The notes under the pieces were generated by a model. That model was given only the letters and a program-made list of their open reading frames with translations. It made no database searches and was not told the origin of the DNA. Shown piece after piece: positions 56,930-64,000 of a stretch of 64,000 nt of DNA. The stretch lies in the NCBI GenBank assembly GCA_017302455.1, contig JAFLDO010000017.1:29259-93258 (forward strand), written 5' to 3'. The stretch comes from Accumulibacter sp. (GTDB lineage Bacteria; Pseudomonadota; Gammaproteobacteria; Burkholderiales; Rhodocyclaceae). How positions within the stretch are numbered: the stretch's first letter is position 1; each line of letters begins with the position of its first letter. The position numbers were made by a program, and so were the translations under genes.

Positions 56930-58047
56930 GGCTGGTCCTCATCCATCACTCGCCGGGCGGCGCTCTCTCGCGCGTGTTCGATCGCCTGGTGGAGCCGCTC
57001 GCGCAGCAATGGCAGCGGCGGCAGCTCCGTGAGGTACTCGCTGACGCGGATGGACTTGGCATCGAGCTGCAGCAGCTCCACCTGCTCGGCATCGGCGGAC
57101 GCGCAGAGTATGAGTCCGATCGGGGCTTCTTCGCCGGGAGCGCGTTCGTGCTTGTCCAGCCAGCGCAGGTACAGCTCCATTTGCCCGACGTGCGCGGGGT
57201 GGAAAGACTCCAGCTTCAGTTCGACAGCGATCAGCCGGCGCAGGTGGCGGTGGAAGAAAAGCAGGTCGAGATGAAAATCGTCCTTGCCGACGCTGATGCG
57301 CTTTTGCCGGGCGACGAAGGCGAAGCCGCTGCCCAGTTCCAGCAGCACCCCCTCGATCTCGCGCAGGATGGCGCTCTCGAGGTCGCGTTCGCTGTAGGCG
57401 CCTTTGAGTCCCAGCAGGTCGAGCAGGTAGGGGTCGCGAAAGACGATGTCGGGGCTCATCTGCCCGTCGCGAAGTCTGCCGATCTCGGCCGCGATGACCG
57501 CTTGCGGCTTCTTCGACAGCGCGGTGCGCTCGAACAACAGGCCGCCGATCTTCTGGCGCAGCGTGCGCACGTCCCAACGCTCGATACGGCACATCTCGGC
57601 GTAGAAGTCGCGGGCCAGCGGATCCTTGAGCGGCAGCAGCTCGATGAAGTGGCTCCAGCTCAATTGTGTCGACAGCGTCGCAAGAATCTGCTCGTCGGTC
57701 ATCCACTCGGCAAACCGGGCCATCCGGGTCAGGGCGGTGTAGTTGAATCCGGCGCCGAACTCGGCCGTCAATTGTTGTGACACCGTCGCAAGAATCTGCT
57801 TGCCGTAAGCCGCGCGCCCGGCGTGCAGATTCTCACGCAGGAGGCGGCGACCCACTTGCCAGCAGAGATGCGTGTAGGTGGCGTTGGCAACGCTGGCCAG
57901 CCGCTGGCGGGCCGACTGGACGAGACTTCGCAGGTCGCTCAGCAGCACTGCTTCGTCAGCGAGAACTAGCGCGGCCGCCGTGGGCGCCGGCGGGGTCGCT
58001 GCCGGCTTCGCAGCGACCCTGCCCGGCCGTTCGATGCCTTTGTTCAT
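56926..58047 (-). CDS. YhcG-like PDDEXK nuclease (DUF1016)
   Basis: 373-aa protein of the YhcG/DUF1016 family. The N-terminal helical domain (SARQRLASVANATYTHLCWQVGRRLLRENLHAGRAAYGKQIL ... FNYTALTRMARFAEWM) is followed by a C-terminal PDDEXK nuclease with DDFHLDLLFFHRHLRRLIAVELKLESFHP. Asp257/261, Glu276 and Lys278 fit the catalytic positions. These proteins frequently travel with type I R-M genes and other defence genes; biochemical role is not settled. It is coupled by ATGA to hsdM upstream and hsdS downstream. Confidence 0.88.
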   Translation of the reverse strand: MNKGIERPGRVAAKPAATPPAPTAAALVLADEAVLLSDLRSLVQSARQRLASVANATYTHLCWQVGRRLLRENLHAGRAAYGKQILATVSQQLTAEFGAGFNYTALTRMARFAEWMTDEQILATLSTQLSWSHFIELLPLKDPLARDFYAEMCRIERWDVRTLRQKIGGLLFERTALSKKPQAVIAAEIGRLRDGQMSPDIVFRDPYLLDLLGLKGAYSERDLESAILREIEGVLLELGSGFAFVARQKRISVGKDDFHLDLLFFHRHLRRLIAVELKLESFHPAHVGQMELYLRWLDKHERAPGEEAPIGLILCASADAEQVELLQLDAKSIRVSEYLTELPPLPLLRERLHQAIEHARESAARRVMDEDQP

Positions 58048-60353
58048 GCGCGTTTCCCGCCGATCAGGAGGCCGTCCAGCAAGCCCTCAGCTTCCTTCTC
58101 GATGGCCAGGATGTCGGCGCTGATCTCTTCGAGCGTGCGCAGCGGCTGCGGCTTGTAGAAGTGGCGCGTGAAGCTGATCTCGTAGCCGATCTTGGTGGCG
58201 TCTTCCTTGATCCATGCGTCTGGCGTGTACGGCAGCACCTCGCGGCGAATGAAGGCCGCGATGCCGCCGTCTTCGAGCAGCGGCACCTGCTCGGTATCGC
58301 GCAGGTCGGCGTCGGGTTCGTACTCGACGATGGAGGACCTGCCGTCCACGGTCGCCTCGTAGAAACCGCGCAGCGGCTCGGCCCTGAGCTTGCCGGGCTT
58401 GTGCACCCTGGCGATGACCGGCGGTGCGCTCTCGTCGCGCCAGCTCACGACCTTCAGGATCTGCTTCAGATCGGCGGCGGCGAGTTTGATCCCGGCCGCC
58501 TTCAGTGCCGTATCCACGCGGTCGCGGAAGGCGTTGTGATCGTCGAAGAGCGCCTCGCCGAGCAGCACGCGCAGCCGGGTAGCCACGTCCACCAGGCGGC
58601 CGTCGCGTTCCCAGGTTCTGGCGTCGAGCAGCTTCTTCTTCTGCCGTTCGGGCAGACCCTTCTTCGTGCCGCCGCCCTCGTCGTCTTCGCCTTCGGAGTC
58701 GTCGCTGCTGCCCCAGTCGGCGAGGCGTTTCTCAAGTGCAGCGGAAACCGCGGAGAAACGGGTGAACAGGTCGTCGCCGAACTCCTCGTAGAGCGTGGCG
58801 CGCAGGTCCTCGTCGCCGGAGTTGAAGCGCAGCGTTTCGATGGCCTTGAGCGAAAGCTGGCTGTACAGGCGCAACGGGCGCTCGACGGTGACCTTCCAGT
58901 AGCCGAAGGCGGCATTCGGGAAGATCTTCGACTCGGGCGTTTCCGCGAAGTCGAGGAAGCTGCGGCTGATGCGCTCGATGTCCTCGGGCGAGAGTTCGCA
59001 GTTCTTCTTGCCGAGGTTCTTGCGCAGCGGCTTGAACCACTGGCTGGCGTCGATGAGCTGCACCCGGCCCTGGCGGTGGGCGGGTTTCCGGTTGGAGAGC
59101 ACCCAGATGTAGGTGGCGATGCCGGTGTTGTAGAAGAGGTTGAGCGGCAGCGCGACGATGGCTTCGAGCCAGTCGTTCTCGATCAGCCAGCGGCGGATGT
59201 TGCTCTCGCCCTGGCCGGCGTCGCCGGTGAACAGCGAACTGCCGTTGTGCACCTCAGCGATGCGGCTGCCGAGGGCCGACTGACCGTTCATCTTGGACGC
59301 CATGTTGGCGAGGAAGAGCATTTGCCCGTCGCTCGAACGCGTGACCAGCGAAAGCTCCTCGCCCTGGTGCATGACCTTGAAGCGCGGGTCGCGCATGCCG
59401 TCCTTGCCGCCCATGGCTTCCAGATCCTTCTTCCAGCTCTTGCCGTAGGGCGGGTTGGCGAGCATGAAGTCGAACTCGCGGGCGGGGAAGGCGTCGTGCG
59501 CCAGCGTGGACCACTCGGCGCCACCGACGATGTGGTCGGCGCTCTCGCCTTCGCCCTTGAGCAGCATGTCGGCCTTGCAGACGGCGTAGGTCTCGGGGTT
59601 GATCTCCTGGCCGTAGAGCAGGCACCTGACCTGCTGGCCGCGCCCGGCGGCGATCGCCGTCAGCGTCTCCTCGGCGACGGTGAGCATGCCGCCGGTGCCG
59701 CAGGCGCAGTCGTAAAGCAGGTAGGTGCCGGACCGGATCGCGGACTCGATCGGGCGGAACACCAAGTTCGCCATCAGGCGCACCGCGTCGCGCGGCGTCC
59801 AGTGCTCACCCGCTTCTTCGTTGTTCTCCTCGTTGAACTTGCGCACCAGTTCCTCGAAGACGGTGCCCATCGAATGGTTGTCGATGCCGGCCGGCGAGAG
59901 GTCGATGTCGGGGTCGAGGAACTTGTTGATCAGCGTGCCGATGGCGTCGGCCCTGGACAGCGTCTGCAACTGGTTGCGGAATTTGAAGTTGTCGAGGATG
60001 TCCTGGACGTTGGCCGAGAAACCGTTGAGATAGTCCTCGAAGTCGGCCAGCAGCCGCTGCTGGCTGCCGCGCGACTTGAGGTCGCGCAGGGTGAAACGCG
60101 AGGTGTTGTAGAAGGCTTGGCCGGCGGCATCGCAGAGCGCGGCGCGCTGCTCGGTGATGCCCGCCGCGTCGAGCATCCTGCGCGTGTCGAGCACGCTCTG
60201 CTTGGTCGGTTCGAGGACCGCATCCATGCGCCGGATGACGCACATCGGCAGGATCACGTCCGGGTACTTGCCGCGCTTGAAGAGATCGCGCAGGACGTCG
60301 TCAGCGATGCCCCAGATGAAGGAGACGATCTTGTTGTGGGTCGCCTGGTCCAT
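58044..60353 (-). CDS. hsdM: type I restriction-modification methyltransferase
   Basis: 769-aa N6-adenine methyltransferase. The N-terminal HsdM helical domain begins MDQATHNKIVSFIWGIADDVLRDLFKRGKYPDVILPMCVIRRMDAVLEPTK. SAM motif I is DCACGTGG (215-222) and catalytic motif IV is NPPYGKSW (300-307). It has a long C-terminal extension with an acidic/Gly linker (WGSSDDSEGEDDEGGGTKKG) and a further helical domain of about 180 residues, so it is much longer than classic HsdM (about 530). It is first in the nine-gene run and ends in an ATGA overlap with the DUF1016 gene. Confidence 0.95.
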   Translation of the reverse strand: MDQATHNKIVSFIWGIADDVLRDLFKRGKYPDVILPMCVIRRMDAVLEPTKQSVLDTRRMLDAAGITEQRAALCDAAGQAFYNTSRFTLRDLKSRGSQQRLLADFEDYLNGFSANVQDILDNFKFRNQLQTLSRADAIGTLINKFLDPDIDLSPAGIDNHSMGTVFEELVRKFNEENNEEAGEHWTPRDAVRLMANLVFRPIESAIRSGTYLLYDCACGTGGMLTVAEETLTAIAAGRGQQVRCLLYGQEINPETYAVCKADMLLKGEGESADHIVGGAEWSTLAHDAFPAREFDFMLANPPYGKSWKKDLEAMGGKDGMRDPRFKVMHQGEELSLVTRSSDGQMLFLANMASKMNGQSALGSRIAEVHNGSSLFTGDAGQGESNIRRWLIENDWLEAIVALPLNLFYNTGIATYIWVLSNRKPAHRQGRVQLIDASQWFKPLRKNLGKKNCELSPEDIERISRSFLDFAETPESKIFPNAAFGYWKVTVERPLRLYSQLSLKAIETLRFNSGDEDLRATLYEEFGDDLFTRFSAVSAALEKRLADWGSSDDSEGEDDEGGGTKKGLPERQKKKLLDARTWERDGRLVDVATRLRVLLGEALFDDHNAFRDRVDTALKAAGIKLAAADLKQILKVVSWRDESAPPVIARVHKPGKLRAEPLRGFYEATVDGRSSIVEYEPDADLRDTEQVPLLEDGGIAAFIRREVLPYTPDAWIKEDATKIGYEISFTRHFYKPQPLRTLEEISADILAIEKEAEGLLDGLLIGGKRA

Positions 60354-60368
60354 GCTCAGGCGGCCCGC

Positions 60369-60384
60369 CGGTCACGCGTGACCG
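60369..60384. promoter_or_regulatory. 16-bp perfect palindrome upstream of hsdM
   Basis: CGGTCACGCGTGACCG is its own reverse complement and lies 15 nt upstream of the hsdM start codon. This position suits an operator or an mRNA hairpin covering the ribosome binding site. No C-protein or other regulator gene is in the operon, so the binding protein is unknown. Confidence 0.5.
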
Positions 60385-60602
60385 CTGCATCGGCGGTGCT
60401 ACCGCCGGCACCCGGACGCGTGCTATGTGACAACCGGGCGGCGGTGGCGTTACTGGCCGGCGAAGCGCCGTGCCGCGGGCGCCGCGCCGCGTGGTCAATC
60501 GCGGCAGCCTTGCTCCTGATCAAGTTCCTCGGTTGCTTGGGCACGCGTCGCACTTTCTCTGGTGTTGTTGATGATGCCGCGGCCTCGTTCCGGCCCCGGA
60601 GC

Positions 60603-60632
60603 AGCATAGCGCCCGCTTGGCCGCAAGGTCAA
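60603..60632 (-). promoter_or_regulatory. candidate promoter for the hsdM operon
   Basis: On the minus strand TTGACC (60632-60627) and TATGCT (60608-60603) are separated by 18 nt, a fair sigma-70 match. Transcription would start near 60596, giving a leader of about 240 nt that contains the palindrome. No better pair was seen closer to hsdM. Confidence 0.35.
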
Positions 60633-60716
60633 TCGCAGTAACCGGAATGGGTTCGAGTGAAAGTGCCTGTTGCCATCGCCGAAAGCCTGCTGAAGGAGCC
60701 AGGCCGCCGACCGGTA

Positions 60717-61070
60717 TTACTTGCTGACGGGCGCTGCTGCCGCTGGCGTGGGGGTTGCAACGGCGGGAGCCGCTTCCGTCTTCTTGGCCGCGCTGCCCTT
60801 GCTCTTCTTCGGAGCCTTCTTCGCCGCCGGCTTGGCGGGAGCTGCCTTTTCCTCGGCCATCGGCGCGGGTTTCGCGTCGACCTTCTTCTCGTCTGCCTTC
60901 ATTTCCGGCTTGGCTGCCGGGGTCGTCGGCGCCGGCATGGTCGCTGCCGGTGCGCTGACGGCCGGCTTGCTGGCGTCGACCGGCTTGGCCGGGGTGGCGG
61001 CAGGGGCCTGGGCGAAGGCGGCGGTACCGAAAGCGGCGGCGACGGCGAAAGCGATGAGGTTCTTGAACAT
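60717..61070 (-). CDS. small secreted Ala/Lys/Pro-rich protein
   Basis: 117-aa product with a signal peptide (FKNLIAFAVAAAFGTAAFA) and a low-complexity mature part of Ala, Pro, Lys with blocks such as KPAAKKAPKKSKGSAAKK. No fold is recognisable; it could be a periplasmic polycation or DNA/LPS-binding tail. The start at 61070 gives the clean signal peptide and follows GGAGAC; the frame is open upstream through a repetitive non-coding stretch. Function unknown. Confidence 0.6.
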   Translation of the reverse strand: MFKNLIAFAVAAAFGTAAFAQAPAATPAKPVDASKPAVSAPAATMPAPTTPAAKPEMKADEKKVDAKPAPMAEEKAAPAKPAAKKAPKKSKGSAAKKTEAAPAVATPTPAAAAPVSK

Positions 61071-61079
61071 GGTGGTCTC

Positions 61080-61175
61080 CTGAGTGCGTTGCTGAGTGGG
61101 TTGAGTGGGTTGAGTGCGTTTGCTGCGTTCGCTCGGTCGGTTCGCTGGGTTCGTCTGGTTTCGTTCCGGCCTTGC
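61080..61175. repeat. degenerate short tandem repeats upstream of the secreted protein gene
   Basis: A run of degenerate GGTTGAGT-like and GTTCGCTG-like units (for example TGGGTTGAGTGGGTTGAGTG) lies directly before the start codon region of the secreted-protein gene. It translates as a meaningless Thr/Gln/Pro/Ser string and is non-coding. Confidence 0.5.
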
Positions 61176-61260
61176 ACTCAACAACGCGTGGAGTCGGCGA
61201 CACGATGTCAATGTTCTGGTAACGCGCCGTGACGCGCTGTAACCCGCTTGCTGGTCGGGC

Positions 61261-63246
61261 TCACTTGGGCTTGGCGAGCATGGCCTTCAGTGCCGCCAGG
61301 CGGTCGGCGCCGGCCGCCTTGTCGGGCACGCTGTCGTTCTTGCCGCCGGAAAAACGCAGATCCTCGCGACCCATCTCGTCGATGAAACGTGACGCCCGGC
61401 AGGGGATCAGTTCTCGCCCCTGCTTGCGTTTCTCGGCGTAGCTCAGGTGCAAGGAACGCTGCGCGCGCGTGATGCCGACATACATCAGGCGGCGCTCTTC
61501 CTCGATCCGGTTGTCGGCTTCGGCTTCGCGGTGCGGCAGGACACCCTCCTCGATACCGATCAGGAAGACGTGCTTGAATTCGAGACCCTTGGCGGCGTGC
61601 AGGGTCGATAGCTGTACGGCATCGATGTCGGCGTCCTGCTTGTCGAGCATGTTGATCAGCGCGATCGTCTGCGTCAGGTCGATCAACGTCTTCTGCTCCT
61701 CGTCGCCCTTCTTGCCCAGCCAGTCGCAGAAGTCCTGGACGTTGGTCAGTTTGATGCGTGCCGCGCGCGCCTCGTCGTGCTCGAGCAGCCAGTCTTCGTA
61801 GGCGATCGCGCGCAGCAGGTCGGGCATCACCTGCGCCGCCGGCTCGCGGGCGGCGCGCGCCTGCAGGCGGTTGATGAATTCGCAGAATTCGAGCAGCGGC
61901 GCCAGTTGGCGCGCCTGCACACGCGGCGCGAAGCCCTGTTCGAAGGCCGCCGCGAACAGGGGCAACTGGCGCTCGCCGGCATAACTGCCGAGGGCCTGCA
62001 GCGTGCTGGCGCCGACGCCACGCCGGGGCGTGCTGACGGCGCGGATGAAGGCCGGGTCGTCGTCACTGTTGGCGAGCAGGCGCAGGTAGGCGGTGATGTC
62101 CTTGATCTCGGTCTTCTCGAAGAAGGATTGTCCGCCCGACAGCAGGTAGGGGATGCGCTGGTTGCGTAGAAGCTGTTCGAGCGCGCGCGCCTGGAAGTTG
62201 CCGCGGTAGAGGATCGCATAGTCGCGGAAAGCGCCGCGGTGTTCGAAGCGGTGAGCCTGCAGCTTCATGACCACCGCCTCGGCCTCCTTTTCCCCATCCT
62301 GGCAGACGCTGACGGTGATCGGGTCGCCGTGGCCGAGGTCGGACCACAGCTTCTTGTCGAACAGCTTCTCGTTGTGCGAAATCAGGGCGTTGGCCGCCTT
62401 GAGGATGCGTACCGTCGAGCGGTAGTTCTGTTCGAGCTTGATCACCTTCAGGTTCAGGTAGTCGCGCGGCAGCCCGCGCAGGTTCTCGATGTCGGCGCCG
62501 CGCCAGCCGTAGATCGCCTGGTCGTCGTCGCCGACGGCCGTGAAGGCGGCGCGCGGCCCGGCGAGCAGCCTGAGCATGCGGTACTGGCCGGCGTTGGTGT
62601 CCTGGTATTCGTCGATCAGCAGATAGCGCAGGCGGTTCTGCCACTTGTCGCGCACCTCCGGATGGTCTTCGAAGAGGGTGACGGGCAGCGCGATCAGGTC
62701 GTCGAAATCGACCGCCTGATACGCCCGCAGCGTTGCCGCGTAACTCGCGAAGGCGTTGGCGGCAAGCGCTTCCGTTTCGTTGCGGGCGTCCTTGCGCGCC
62801 TGGTCGGGTGAGACCAGCGCACTCTTCCAGCCCGACATCAGCGACTGCAGCTTGCGGATACTGCCCTTGTCGACGCTGCCGGCCAGCTCCGAGACGATGG
62901 CGAAGGTGTCGCTGGCGTCGAGGATCGAGAAGTTGGGCTTGTAGCCGAGCGCTTTCGCCTCCTCGCGCAGGATACGCACGCCGAGGGCGTGGAAGGTCGA
63001 GATCGTCAGGCCCTTCGCGGGCCTGCCGGCGAGCAGCCGGGTGACCCGTTCCTGCATTTCCCTGGCCGCCTTGTTGGTGAAGGTGATGGCGGCGATGTTG
63101 CTCGGGCTGAAGCCGCAAGACTCGATCAGGTAGGCGATTTTCTCGGTGATGACGCGCGTCTTGCCGGAACCGGCGCCGGCGAGAACCAGCAGCGGACCAT
63201 CCAGATAGCGGATCGCTTCGCGTTGCGGGGGATTGGGGAGGGACAT
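61261..63246 (-). CDS. rep: Rep-type ATP-dependent DNA helicase (UvrD/PcrA family)
   Basis: 661-aa SF1A helicase. N-terminal LPNPPQREAIRYLDGPLLVLAGAGSGKTRVITEKIAYLI (Q motif and Walker A), motif II LLIDEYQDTNAGQYRMLRLL, motif III GDDDQAIYGWRGADIENL, motif IV EQNYRST, motif V LSTLHAAKGLEFKHVFLIGIEEGVLPH and motif VI EERRLMYVGITRAQRSLHLSYA. Length and the EAMLA-type end fit Rep, the replication restart helicase. Monocistronic, minus strand. Confidence 0.92.
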   Translation of the reverse strand: MSLPNPPQREAIRYLDGPLLVLAGAGSGKTRVITEKIAYLIESCGFSPSNIAAITFTNKAAREMQERVTRLLAGRPAKGLTISTFHALGVRILREEAKALGYKPNFSILDASDTFAIVSELAGSVDKGSIRKLQSLMSGWKSALVSPDQARKDARNETEALAANAFASYAATLRAYQAVDFDDLIALPVTLFEDHPEVRDKWQNRLRYLLIDEYQDTNAGQYRMLRLLAGPRAAFTAVGDDDQAIYGWRGADIENLRGLPRDYLNLKVIKLEQNYRSTVRILKAANALISHNEKLFDKKLWSDLGHGDPITVSVCQDGEKEAEAVVMKLQAHRFEHRGAFRDYAILYRGNFQARALEQLLRNQRIPYLLSGGQSFFEKTEIKDITAYLRLLANSDDDPAFIRAVSTPRRGVGASTLQALGSYAGERQLPLFAAAFEQGFAPRVQARQLAPLLEFCEFINRLQARAAREPAAQVMPDLLRAIAYEDWLLEHDEARAARIKLTNVQDFCDWLGKKGDEEQKTLIDLTQTIALINMLDKQDADIDAVQLSTLHAAKGLEFKHVFLIGIEEGVLPHREAEADNRIEEERRLMYVGITRAQRSLHLSYAEKRKQGRELIPCRASRFIDEMGREDLRFSGGKNDSVPDKAAGADRLAALKAMLAKPK

Positions 63247-63567
63247 CGAGCGACGGGGCGAGAGCGGGGAGCGATTCTAGCACGTGGTGCCGGAGGGGGC
63301 CTGACAACGGAGCAGGCAGGAGGCGTAGGAACCGTAGGTTGGGGTGAGCCCGCGAACCCCAACACTTCGTCATCGCCCGCCACCACCTCGTCACCTTGCT
63401 CTGACCCGACCATGGTGCGTCGGGCAATCGTCGTCGACGGGCTTGGCGTTGGGGTTCGCGGGCTCACCCCAACCTACATGCTTTGCGCGCCGCTTGCCAG
63501 TCGGGTGGTTTCGTCGGACCATAGCGAGCCTCGATGCCGAGCATCCTCCACGATCCCGAGTCCCGCC
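63247..63567. other. 321-bp intergenic region holding a long inverted repeat
   Basis: No gene is seen between the Rep helicase (minus) and the HlyD-type gene (plus). The main content is the 30-bp inverted repeat listed separately; promoters for both genes must lie outside it or overlap it, but none is clear. Confidence 0.6.
63334..63477. repeat. perfect 30-bp inverted repeat with 84-bp spacer
   Basis: The left arm (63334-63363, starting GTAGGTTGGGGTGAGC) and the right arm (63448-63477, ending GCTCACCCCAACCTAC) are exact reverse complements over 30 bp, with no extension inward or outward. The spacer encodes nothing. The GGTTGGGGTGAGC/GAACCCCAAC sequence resembles dispersed REP-like elements in many GC-rich proteobacteria. 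Terminal inverted repeats of an insertion sequence are less likely with so short a spacer. Confidence 0.85.
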
Positions 63568-64000
63568 ATGCTGTCGCCCCTGCTCCGCCGCCTGCTCATC
63601 GCCCTGGTCGTCGTCCTTCTGCTTGCCGGTGGCCTGTGGTGGGCAACGCGGCCGAAGCCGATCGGCGTCGTCGTCAGGGAGATCGAACTCGGCACGGTCG
63701 AGTCGACGCTCGCCAACACGCGCGCCGGGACGGTCGAAGCGTGCCAGCGGACGAAGCTGTCCACGATCACCGGCGGCCGTATCGAGGTGCTGGCGGTGAA
63801 GGAGGGCGACCGCGTGCGCCAGGGCCAGTTGCTTATGAAATTGTGGAATGACGACCAGCAGGCGCAGAGCACTTTGGCCGTTTCGCAGGTGGCGACCGCC
63901 CGCCACCGCGTCAGCGAGGCCTGCGCCGTCGCCGCCAATGCCGAACGCGAGGCCGATCGCCAGGCCGCCTTGCGGGCCAGGGGCTTTGTCTCGGGCGCCC
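63568..64000 (+). CDS. HlyD-family efflux periplasmic adaptor subunit, 3' end cut by window
   Basis: The frame from ATG 63568 runs open to the window edge (144 codons). An N-terminal signal-anchor (LLRRLLIALVVVLLLAGGLWWATRP) precedes a MacA/HlyD-type domain: IGVVVREIELGTVESTLANTRAGTVEACQRTKLSTITGGRIEVLAVKEGDRVRQGQLLMKLWNDD, then the start of a coiled-coil hairpin (QVATARHRVSEACAVAANAEREADRQ). It would be the membrane-fusion adaptor of a tripartite efflux or secretion pump, probably followed by an ABC or RND permease outside the window. Confidence 0.88.
   Translation, partial: MLSPLLRRLLIALVVVLLLAGGLWWATRPKPIGVVVREIELGTVESTLANTRAGTVEACQRTKLSTITGGRIEVLAVKEGDRVRQGQLLMKLWNDDQQAQSTLAVSQVATARHRVSEACAVAANAEREADRQAALRARGFVSGA

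Larger units (their letters stand above)
60354..60716. other. 363-bp promoter region of the defence operon
   Basis: No gene lies between hsdM and the small secreted-protein gene, both on the minus strand. It contains the 16-bp palindrome at 60369-60384, three copies of ACGCGT (60374, 60416, 60543) and a candidate promoter at 60603-60632. Confidence 0.6.

Noticed and set aside
57777..60641. Plus-strand open frame of 954 codons antisense to hsdM and the DUF1016 gene
   Set aside because: It is a shadow of high GC third-position bias; the opposite strand has complete HsdM and DUF1016 domains and this frame has no recognisable motif.
63334..63477. Terminal inverted repeats of an insertion sequence or MITE with coding capacity
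   Set aside because: The spacer is only 84 bp with no open frame, and no target-site duplication flanks the arms; REP-like element is simpler.

Overview
The window is a 64 kb, GC-rich chromosomal segment of a betaproteobacterium. Gene content (F1 ATPase end, ubiEJ with a Tim44-like gene between, a class I PHA synthase, exosortase-A-associated hydrolases, a RibB with a decayed GCHII domain, FimV-like protein, lptB-rpoN-hpf-ptsN-hprK, a complete leucine/isovalerate pathway) fits the Rhodocyclales, and a Candidatus Accumulibacter-like polyphosphate/PHA accumulator is a reasonable guess. The genus is an inference from gene content only.

Layout. 1-2.8 kb: 3' end of the ATP synthase operon (atpG partial, atpD, atpC) with a strong terminator. 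2.9-7.0 kb: minus-strand DUF971-ubiE-Tim44-like-ubiJ, plus a CrtC/AttH-like lipocalin protein. 7.1-9.1 kb: ACP and two exosortase-A-type hydrolases. 9.4-11.4 kb: rfaE2, an HDOD protein and a YajD-like HNH protein. 11.4-15.5 kb: a tightly coupled MBL-phaC-phosphodiesterase operon. 15.7-28.6 kb: acyl-CoA metabolism, with isovaleryl-CoA dehydrogenase, a second acyl-CoA dehydrogenase, two PaaI-type thioesterases and methylcrotonyl-CoA carboxylase through HMG-CoA lyase. Interleaved are a GNAT/carbonic anhydrase fusion, an EamA transporter and a sugar-transfer ATP-grasp gene beside a palindromic repeat. 28.8-31.8 kb: two tiny DUF1289-type proteins, an MBL hydrolase, a thioredoxin-like protein and a membrane-anchored, repeat-rich response regulator.

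32.3-36.5 kb: ribB(X)-ribH-nusB-thiL-pgpA-pncC. 36.6-44.6 kb: FimV-like protein, LexA-controlled recA-recX, then lptB-rpoN-hpf-ptsN-hprK and psiF. 44.7-47.9 kb: a small hypothetical gene, a ubiquinone-type hydroxylase, a DsbC-like protein, tRNA-Arg(CCG) and a c5-type cytochrome. 47.9-60.4 kb: one nine-gene minus-strand string, hsdM-PDDEXK nuclease (YhcG-like)-hsdS-darT-darG-hsdR-polysaccharide deacetylase-GNAT-ampG, with nearly every junction a 4-nt stop/start overlap. 60.7-64 kb: a small secreted Ala/Lys/Pro-rich protein, a Rep-type helicase, a perfect 30-bp inverted repeat and the start of an HlyD-type efflux adaptor.

The most interesting locus is the defence island. A type I restriction-modification operon carries a complete DarTG DNA ADP-ribosylation toxin/antitoxin pair between its specificity and restriction subunits, and a DUF1016 nuclease between hsdM and hsdS. 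The string continues by coupling or short spacing into envelope genes. A 16-bp perfect palindrome lies just upstream of hsdM. Other points are the acetyltransferase-carbonic anhydrase fusion, the TM/39-nt-repeat/receiver protein, and the coupling of a phosphodiesterase and a metallo-hydrolase to phaC.
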